Below, one piece after another: positions 1 to 5,000 of a stretch of DNA of 9,255 nucleotides. A program made the translations under genes and the position numbers. Every line of letters starts with the position of its first letter. Position 1 is the stretch's first letter. This stretch comes from Oscillospiraceae bacterium (GTDB lineage: Bacteria > Bacillota > Clostridia > Oscillospirales > Oscillospiraceae), in assembly GCA_016296635.1 (NCBI GenBank), contig JAEDIZ010000080.1, positions 1-9,255 on the forward strand, in the 5' to 3' direction. The notes under the pieces were generated by a model. The model made no database searches, was not told where the DNA came from, and saw only the letters and a program-made list of their open reading frames with translations.

Positions 1-97
1 TAATGCGCGGTGGAAAGACTGTCAACTCTGAGAAGATGATTCAGATGATACTGCCCGAATACAAGACTTTCCATTTAAAAGCTTTCCTCCTTTGCTT

Positions 98-124
98 TTT
101 ACAAGATACATTTATATTTATAAT
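98..124 (+). promoter_or_regulatory. Candidate sigma-A promoter for the dehydrogenase/UroD operon
   Basis: A perfect TATAAT (119-124) lies 15 bases downstream of TTTACA (98-103), a five-of-six match to the -35 consensus. The spacing is shorter than the ideal 17. The surrounding DNA is AT-rich, so a chance match is possible. If real, transcription starts near 131 and leaves a 5' untranslated region of about 180 bases before the ATG at 311. Confidence 0.45.
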
Positions 125-225
125 AATTATGGCCGATTTTGTAAAGACATTTTCTGAAAAAAGGAATAGAATTGGGGTAACGGTAAACGAGGGAACCACT
201 GTGAAAGAACTTGTATTTCCGACCG

Positions 226-253
226 CAGTCCGGCTGCTCTGCTGCCGGTACTG
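226..253 (+). other. Imperfect hairpin in the leader of the dehydrogenase operon
   Basis: The arm CAGTCCGGC (226-234) pairs with GCCGGTACTG (244-253), leaving one bulged A in the right arm and a nine-base loop. No T-tract follows, so it is not an intrinsic terminator. It could be an RNA structure in the 5' untranslated region or chance pairing in a GC-rich patch. Confidence 0.3.
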
Positions 254-310
254 GAAACGCGTCTGATCAAAGACGAATCAGCTGAATAATAATTGAAAGA
301 AGGATTTATC

Positions 311-1402
311 ATGCAATATCATCATATTCCGTTTGAACAAATGCAGACGTTTTGCCGGAAAGTATTTGCTGGCTACGGCTTCAGTGAGGATGATTGCAAG
401 GCGATTACAAACGTCTTGCTGGATGCAGATCTGTCCGGTATTGAATCCCACGGCGTTCAGCGTCTGATTCGCTACCATCACGAAATTACCAGCGGCATGG
501 CCAACACGTCGGCAGAGCCGGAGATTGTTTTTGAAACACCGCTGTCTGCAGTTCTGGATGGACATGACTGCATGGGCCAGACGCTCGGCGCCAAGGCGAT
601 GACGATGGCGATTGAAAAGGCAAAGAAAACCGGAATCGGCTTCGTGAGCGTGCGAAATTCCAATCATTACGGCATTGCGGGCTTTTATGCAAAGATGGCA
701 ATGCGCGAGGGCCTGATGGGCGTTTGTATGACAAACAGCGAATCCATCATGGTCCCGACCTTCGGCAAGCAGGCAATGATCGGCACGAACCCCATTGCAG
801 TTGCCATGCCGGCAAAACCGAATCCTTTCGTGTTTGACGCGGCAACGACGGTGGTACCGAGAGGCAAGCTTGAGGTATATGCCAAGCGCGGCAACGGCAT
901 CCCCGACGGCTGGGCATTGGATGAAAACGGTCAGCCCAGCTCCGATTCCGACCGTGTTCTGAAAAACATCATCTCCAAAGCCGGCGGCGGCATTCTGCCC
1001 TTGGGCGGCGCGGGCGACATGACCAGCGGCTATAAGGGCTACGGTTTCGGCCTTCTGTGTGAGATTTTCACTTCGATCTTCTCCAACGGTACAACCTCCA
1101 ACTACATCTATAAGAACCCGACCGGCTCTGGCATCTGCCAGTTCTACGGTGCAATCGACTATGGTATGTTCGGAGACAAGGCACAGATTGAAAGCCGCCT
1201 GTCCACCTTCCTGCAGGAAATCCGTGACTCCGCAAAAGCAGACGGACAGAGCCGTATCTACATCCACGGCGAAAAGGAACTGGAAGCCAGAGAGCGTGTC
1301 CTGCGTGAGGGTATTCCGGTCAATGATAAAACCTATGCGGAAATGCAGATGATCGCAGACTATACCGGCTCTGCGGATCTTCTTCCCAAATATGCGGACT
1401 GA
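311..1402 (+). CDS. Ldh2-family malate/lactate/ureidoglycolate-type dehydrogenase (NAD(P)-dependent)
   Basis: This 363-residue protein belongs to the Ldh2/YlbC/malate dehydrogenase type 2 family, cytoplasmic oxidoreductases that interconvert 2-hydroxyacids and 2-ketoacids with NAD(P). Seen in the sequence: the family SHG motif (S46-H47-G48, in GIESHGVQRL), the conserved SNHYG (117-121), GTNP (158-161), the GK cofactor-loop residues at 185-186, GIPDGWALDENG (196-207), PLGG and the GYKGYG signature (240-245). Length is normal for the family. I chose ATG 311 because GAAAGAAGGA (294-303) sits at a proper distance; a TTG at 293 in the same frame would fall inside that site. It is the first gene of a two-gene unit, 11 bases before the UroD-family gene. 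The family covers malate, lactate, ureidoglycolate, sulfolactate and 2,3-diketogulonate enzymes, and the sequence alone does not fix the substrate. Confidence 0.9.
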   Translation: MQYHHIPFEQMQTFCRKVFAGYGFSEDDCKAITNVLLDADLSGIESHGVQRLIRYHHEITSGMANTSAEPEIVFETPLSAVLDGHDCMGQTLGAKAMTMAIEKAKKTGIGFVSVRNSNHYGIAGFYAKMAMREGLMGVCMTNSESIMVPTFGKQAMIGTNPIAVAMPAKPNPFVFDAATTVVPRGKLEVYAKRGNGIPDGWALDENGQPSSDSDRVLKNIISKAGGGILPLGGAGDMTSGYKGYGFGLLCEIFTSIFSNGTTSNYIYKNPTGSGICQFYGAIDYGMFGDKAQIESRLSTFLQEIRDSAKADGQSRIYIHGEKELEARERVLREGIPVNDKTYAEMQMIADYTGSADLLPKYAD

Positions 1403-1413
1403 GGTAAAAAACA

Positions 1414-2478
1414 ATGGAATATACAGGAAAAGAACGAATCCTTGCGGCTTTTGCACATCAGAAAACGGACAGACTGCCTGTTTTTGACATTGTTAATAAG
1501 CCGGACATGTATGTAGATTTTCTCGGAAAAGAGAATTATGAGTCCAACGGCAGACTGGTTGTCCAGCTGGCAAAGAAAATCGGCATGGATGCCGTCACAG
1601 TACACAGCAAGCCCTATACCTGCCTGATCCCGCCGAGAAGCGAGTTCGATACGGCTGATACCTTCACAGACCGTTTCGGCGTTACCTGCAAGGTTACGGG
1701 AACCTCCTGGCCCCTTGGCATGGCTATCAACCCCAGAGAAGCCGACGAGGAACTTCTGGAACTGATCCGCAATGCGAAGGTCACGGACGAGGATGTCCGT
1801 GCGGTAAAGGAAGGCGTTGAGGAAGCAGGCGATGAGATCGCCGTATTCGGCAGCGTGCGCGGCACCTTTGGCTTCCTTTTCATCGCGCTCGGCCTTGAGA
1901 ATCTGGCATATGCCATCTACGATGATCCCGATCTCCTTCGGGAGATTATCGAAGCGGCTGACAATTTCTGGACGGAACTTGGCCTGCGTCTGATCGAGAC
2001 CGGATGCACCGGACTGTATGTTGCGAACGATATGGGCATGAACGGCTCGACGCTGATTGCGCCTAATCAGCTGCGGGAATTCTTCTTCCCGTCTTTCAAA
2101 AAACAGATCGAAACCTGGAAAAGGGCCGGCGCAAAGGTACTGCTGCATACCTGCGGCAATGTAGACGCCGTAGCAGAGGATCTTGTTGATCTTGGCATCG
2201 ACGGACTGAACAACATTCAGGTTCGTTCCGGTATGAATCTTGCTTCCATCAAGCAGAGAATCGGCGACAGAGTGACCCTCGTAGGCAATGTAGACGCAAC
2301 TGGCATCATGTGTCAGCCGGACAAGCAGCTGATCGAGCAGGCAATTCAGAATGTCATCGATACGGCAGGCGCAGACGGCGGTCTGATTTTGGCAACGGAT
2401 CACTCCTTCCATGAAGGAATCCCGACGGAAAATGTCATGTATTTCCTCGAGAAGGCAAGAGAACTCGGCAGATTCTGA
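1414..2478 (+). CDS. Uroporphyrinogen decarboxylase-superfamily protein (MtaA/CmuA-like methyltransferase type)
   Basis: This 354-residue protein has the UroD/methyltransferase TIM-barrel fold. Visible hallmarks are the N-terminal KERILAAFAHQKTDRLPVFD, an NDMGMNGSTLIAP segment (205-217), the HTCGNVDAV block (245-253), LVGNVDA (289-295) and a C-terminal ILATDHSFHEGIPTENV segment (325-341). In the MtaA/MtbA/CmuA corrinoid methyltransferases a His-x-Cys pair plus a later Cys binds the catalytic zinc. Here H245 and C247 are present, but the later Cys is not, and D329, H330 and H333 lie in that area. The start is ATG 1414 with TGAGGT overlapping the upstream stop. It is co-transcribed with the Ldh2-type gene and followed by a terminator. 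Such stand-alone UroD-like proteins in Clostridia are usually not haem enzymes. I favour a methyl transfer or decarboxylase role with unknown substrate. Confidence 0.85.
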   Translation: MEYTGKERILAAFAHQKTDRLPVFDIVNKPDMYVDFLGKENYESNGRLVVQLAKKIGMDAVTVHSKPYTCLIPPRSEFDTADTFTDRFGVTCKVTGTSWPLGMAINPREADEELLELIRNAKVTDEDVRAVKEGVEEAGDEIAVFGSVRGTFGFLFIALGLENLAYAIYDDPDLLREIIEAADNFWTELGLRLIETGCTGLYVANDMGMNGSTLIAPNQLREFFFPSFKKQIETWKRAGAKVLLHTCGNVDAVAEDLVDLGIDGLNNIQVRSGMNLASIKQRIGDRVTLVGNVDATGIMCQPDKQLIEQAIQNVIDTAGADGGLILATDHSFHEGIPTENVMYFLEKARELGRF

Positions 2479-2497
2479 CAGATAATTGACATCGGAC

Positions 2498-2545
2498 AAT
2501 GCGCATCACTGCCGGAACAATTTCTGCGGTGATGTGCATTTTTTT
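2498..2545 (+). terminator. Rho-independent terminator of the dehydrogenase/UroD operon
   Basis: AATGCGCATCACTGC (2498-2512) pairs over about 15 positions, with G-U wobbles, to GCGGTGATGTGCATT (2526-2540). A run of T continues to 2545. It starts 20 bases after the UroD-family stop codon and cleanly ends that operon. Confidence 0.88.
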
Positions 2546-2702
2546 GCTGCGGATCTGCACCTGGAGAAGAAGAAAAGAGTCTTGGTGTTGCGGCGATATT
2601 TCGAACGGTGCTGGTTTTTCGGAAAATCAAAACAAAACAAGCGAAAGTCAGCAGAATCGGAAAGAATAACCCGAATATTAAACTTTTTCGAGAATCAGCG
2701 GA

Positions 2703-2731
2703 TTGAATTGCCGAAATTTCCGGCGTATGAT
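2703..2731 (+). promoter_or_regulatory. Candidate promoter for the broken aldolase gene
   Basis: TTGAAT (2703-2708) and TATGAT (2726-2731) are separated by 17 bases. They lie about 107 bases before the ATG of the remnant, in otherwise non-coding DNA (2546-2837) where I see no gene. It is probably a leftover of a once functional transcription unit. Confidence 0.45.
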
Positions 2732-2837
2732 TATATAAAACAGAATGGGACTGAAAAGCCGGACAATGCACAAACCAGTGCATGAACAGCCCGGTCAGTT
2801 CAATTTCTGCAGTTTGAGGAAAAGAACAGAGGGAAAA

Positions 2838-3069
2838 ATGGAAAAAGAAAATGTAAAATTCTCCGGCATTATGTCTGCGCTGGTGTCCTGCGTGGATGAG
2901 GACGGCAATGTATATGAGCAGGGCATGAGAAAGCTCATGAACTGGCATCTGAACGAAGGCTTCAGCGGCTTCCATCTTCAGACTCGGTAAGGGCACCTGC
3001 TATGTTTCCGAAGCCATTGCAAAGCCCTTCGGCAGCTGGTACTGCGGAATCGAAGACAAGTATCTGTAA
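2838..3069 (+). pseudogene. Remnant of a DapA/N-acetylneuraminate lyase-family aldolase
   Basis: The first 50 codons (2838-2987, stop at 2988) give a start typical of the DHDPS/NAL class I aldolase family: KFSGIMSALVSCVDEDGNVY, then RKLMNWHLNEGFSGFHLQT, matching the usual pattern of a substrate-binding N-terminal strand, an FDEDGNV-type turn and a helix before Gly-Phe/Val-Gly-Phe. The family continues with a GxTGEG motif, but here the frame closes. Moving to the next frame from 2986 gives GKGTCYVSEA and 17 further residues before a stop at 3067-3069, and the joint would read T-G-K-G-T, similar to TGEG. One extra base near 2985 would explain this. Complete family members have about 290-310 residues, so more than 200 are missing whichever frame is read. 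A weak ribosome binding site (AGAGGG) precedes ATG 2838. The catalytic Lys and Tyr regions are absent, so no aldolase activity is expected. Confidence 0.65.
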
Positions 3070-3113
3070 TTCTCTTTCCGGAAAACGACGACACAGACAG
3101 TCATTTTTTCTCA

Positions 3114-3143
3114 AACCGCCCTGCAGAAAACTGCAGGGCGGTT
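3114..3143 (+). terminator. Perfect 13-bp hairpin after the aldolase remnant (terminator-like)
   Basis: AACCGCCCTGCAG (3114-3126) and CTGCAGGGCGGTT (3131-3143) form a perfect stem with an AAAA loop. The downstream sequence TTCAATATA is a poor T-tract, so termination would be weak. Its place, 45 bases after the end of the broken gene and before the T-box promoter, fits an old gene-end terminator. Confidence 0.55.
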
Positions 3144-3217
3144 CAATATATCCGGCATTGTATAAAAGCAATGATTTGCCATAAGCAGAACTGATAGATA
3201 CCATCCGAGAAAAAAAC

Positions 3218-3247
3218 TTGACAAATGTCTGAGTCGCATGATAGACT
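3218..3247 (+). promoter_or_regulatory. Promoter of the first T-box transcription unit
   Basis: A perfect TTGACA (3218-3223) is followed after 18 bases by TAGACT (3242-3247), a four-of-six match to TATAAT. Transcription would start near 3254, just ahead of Stem I of the T-box leader, which is the expected geometry. Confidence 0.65.
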
Positions 3248-3254
3248 TTCAGCA

Positions 3255-3542
3255 AGTAAATAGTAAAAATGCAATGACGGAATTATGCATCTGTCGGAGG
3301 GTATCAGAGAGTTGGCGGGTGGTGCGAGCCAATACGGATGACAGAATGCAGTCTGTTTCCCGAGCAGGTTTTGCGAACGCGTAGGCAAGTAGCAGAACAC
3401 GACCGGCCTCGTTAGCGGCTATGGATTTGTTGGAGTCCGAGAGAGATGTTCCTGCGCTGTATTTGTGCGGGGATAAATCAGGGTGGTACCGTGAAAGTTT
3501 TTTCGCCCCTGAAGCCATTTGGCTTCAGGGGCTTTATTTTTT
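3255..3542 (+). ncRNA. T-box leader 1, probable specifier CUG (tRNA-Leu)
   Basis: T-box leaders bind a cognate tRNA and let transcription continue only when it is uncharged. The T-box core AGGGTGGTACCGTG (3480-3493) closely matches the family consensus. Stem I is recognisable: a TGC/GCA base (3270-3272, 3364-3366), an AATGA/GA kink-turn, GGAA/TTCC, the specifier loop, a long helix ATGCATCTGTC/GACAGAATGCA, and the distal AGAGAG (3306-3311) with GGTGGTGCGA. Stem III is GGATTTGTTGGAGTCC (3423-3438). In the specifier loop, CTG (3353-3355) holds the codon position, six bases before GAGC. The TGGT bulge predicts a tRNA with discriminator base A, which suits tRNA-Leu and excludes tRNA-Ser. The base after the codon is T rather than the usual purine, so the specifier call is less sure than the T-box call. 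It controls the LeuA-like gene and the fusion gene behind it. Confidence 0.92.
3505..3542 (+). terminator. Regulated terminator of T-box leader 1
   Basis: GCCCCTGAAGCC (3505-3516) and GGCTTCAGGGGC (3521-3532) form a perfect 12-bp stem with an ATTT loop, followed by TTTATTTTTT. It lies 12 bases after the T-box core and 17 before ATG 3560, so it is the attenuator that uncharged tRNA would relieve. Confidence 0.93.
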
Positions 3543-3559
3543 CGCAAGGAGAGAACAGT

Positions 3560-4975
3560 ATGAGAAACATCAGAATTGTAGACATGACCATGCGTCAGAG
3601 CGGAAAGTCCGCAAATTTCAGCTTGAGCTTTCGGGAAAAGATCGAGCTTGTGAAGCATCTGGATAAACTTGGCGTTTCCGTAATTGAAGTCAGCCCGATT
3701 ACCAATCCGAAAATCGACCGTCTGCTGATCAAGTCTATCAGCTCTGCTGTGAAAGAGAGCATTGTTGCGGTTTCCGTGGGCATTCAGGAAGAAAACATTG
3801 CGGTTGCGTGGGGGGCGCTGGAAGAGGCAAGGCATCCGCGGCTGCAGGTGGTCTCGCCCGTCAGCGCCGTTCAGATGGAGTATCTTGCCGGCAAAAAACC
3901 CGCAGCCATGCTGGAAACGATTCAGAAAATGATAGAAAGCTGCGCGGCACTTTGCAGCGATGTGGAGTTGATCGCGGACGATGCGACCCGTGCAGATCCG
4001 GCGTTTCTTTACGAGGCGATCCGTATCGCCATCGGTGCCGGTGCAAAGACCGTGACCCTCTGCGATACGGCGGGAACCATGATGCCGGATCAGTTCGGCG
4101 CATTCGTGCAGGCAGCCTATGAAAACGTTCCCGAGTTGAGAGAAATCAATCTCGGCGTTGCCTGCAGCAATGAGCTTTCCATGGCAGATTCCTGCGCCAT
4201 CGCCGCCATCCGCTGCGGCGCGGCGGAAATCAAGTGCGCGGCATACTGCGTCAATTCCGTCAGCCTTGCCAATATGGCCAAGATCATTTCCGCCAAGGGC
4301 AGCTATTTTGATGCCGCCTGCACCATCCGCTATACGCAGCTGCACCGGATCATGGAGCAGATTGCGTGGATGTGCCGGACAGACCGCAGCGCGACATCGC
4401 CTTTTGACAACGGCGTGCAGGACAATGGAAACCTGAACCTGACCGTACACGATGATCTGTCTGCCGTTATGAAGGCGGTGGAGAAACTGGGCTATGACCT
4501 GTCCGAGGAGGACGGCGCGAAGGTTCTCGAGGCTGTGCGCAGAGTTGCGGAAAGGAAGGAGTCTGTCGGCGCAAAGGAACTGGACGCGATTGTAGCTTCT
4601 GCCGCCATGCAGGTTCCGCCGACCTTCCGGCTGGACACCTATGTGATCAACACCGGCAACACCATCAATGCTACTGCGCACATGAAGCTGATCAAAGCAG
4701 GTACGGTGCTGGAGGGCATCAGCGTCGGCGACGGCCCCATCGATGCGGCGCTCCTTGCCATCGAGCAGATTGTCGGCCACCATTATGAGCTGGACGATTT
4801 TCAGGTGCAGGCAGTCACGGAGGGCCGTGAGGCCATGGGCGAGTCCATTGTCAAGCTCCGCAGCAACGGTAAGCTGTTCTCCGGCCGCGGCATTTCCACG
4901 GATATCGTCGGCGCCAGTATTCACGCCTATATCAGCGCCCTCAACAAGATCGCCTACGAAGAGTCAATGACCTGA
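3560..4975 (+). CDS. LeuA-like (isopropylmalate/homocitrate synthase superfamily) protein with degenerate metal site
   Basis: This 471-residue protein has a DRE-TIM metallolyase barrel (about 1-280), a linker (about 281-355) and a C-terminal LeuA-type regulatory domain (about 356-465, with VGDGPIDAAL at 389-398 and SGRGISTDIVGAS at 441-453). The barrel keeps D8 and R12 in IVDMTMRQ (family: DTTLRDG), DDATR (140-144, family EDASR) and DTAG (169-172). The family HxHND motif, however, reads ACSNE (201-205), replacing both metal-binding histidines, and the later Asn-Gly metal-ligand segment reads AYCVN. Known LeuA, citramalate and homocitrate synthases need these ligands, so normal acetyl-CoA condensation is doubtful. 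ATG 3560 was chosen for AAGGAGA at 3546-3552; any earlier start would lie within the T-box terminator. Leucine-type T-box control and a LeuA regulatory domain together suggest leucine sensing. It may be a pseudoenzyme or have a changed reaction. Confidence 0.85.
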   Translation: MRNIRIVDMTMRQSGKSANFSLSFREKIELVKHLDKLGVSVIEVSPITNPKIDRLLIKSISSAVKESIVAVSVGIQEENIAVAWGALEEARHPRLQVVSPVSAVQMEYLAGKKPAAMLETIQKMIESCAALCSDVELIADDATRADPAFLYEAIRIAIGAGAKTVTLCDTAGTMMPDQFGAFVQAAYENVPELREINLGVACSNELSMADSCAIAAIRCGAAEIKCAAYCVNSVSLANMAKIISAKGSYFDAACTIRYTQLHRIMEQIAWMCRTDRSATSPFDNGVQDNGNLNLTVHDDLSAVMKAVEKLGYDLSEEDGAKVLEAVRRVAERKESVGAKELDAIVASAAMQVPPTFRLDTYVINTGNTINATAHMKLIKAGTVLEGISVGDGPIDAALLAIEQIVGHHYELDDFQVQAVTEGREAMGESIVKLRSNGKLFSGRGISTDIVGASIHAYISALNKIAYEESMT

Positions 4976-5000
4976 TCGGTTTGGCGGGAAGGAGTCTGTT

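Larger units (their letters stand above)
1..310 (+). other. Intergenic leader upstream of the Ldh2-type dehydrogenase; no convincing gene
   Basis: I recognise no gene here. The first half is AT-rich and carries a candidate promoter near 98-124. The second half (about 181-290) is more GC-rich and includes a hairpin at 226-253. One short open stretch could be written across most of the region, but its translation is rich in Phe/Ile from AT-rich DNA, matches no family I know and has no good ribosome binding site. In another frame, 227-289 reads like a plausible protein C-terminus ending in LETRLIKDESAE and a stop, so it may be a decayed remnant of an upstream gene. That reading is weak. Confidence 0.5.

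Noticed and set aside
3..266. Possible 87-codon small protein at the window start
   Set aside because: It has no ribosome binding site in view, crosses the promoter-like TATAAT, and its Phe/Ile-rich middle follows from AT-rich DNA.
293..310. TTG start for the Ldh2-type gene
   Set aside because: It lies inside the ribosome binding site that serves ATG 311 and adds residues not typical of the family.
2486..2785. Possible 99-codon protein after the UroD-family gene
   Set aside because: It begins before the operon terminator stem at 2498, lacks a ribosome binding site and has no recognisable fold.
3114..3143. Inverted repeat as a possible mobile-element end or operator
   Set aside because: There is a single copy, no partner repeat, no target-site duplication and no transposase; a gene-end hairpin explains it better.
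3351..3355. Alternative T-box 1 specifiers UCU (Ser) or GUC (Val)
   Set aside because: UCU is disfavoured because the TGGT bulge expects discriminator base A while tRNA-Ser has G. GUC would shift the codon by two bases from the position seen in leader 2. Val is not fully excluded.
3446..3559. Upstream extension of the LeuA-like gene to 3446
   Set aside because: The added codons would translate the T-box core and its terminator. ATG 3560 has AAGGAGA at proper spacing and starts directly with the family's first strand.
3419..4924. Reverse-strand open frame of 501 codons
   Set aside because: It mirrors the LeuA-like gene and extends into the T-box leader; it has no family match or ribosome binding site. 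The same reasoning applies to reverse frames at 278-1456 and 1360-2499.
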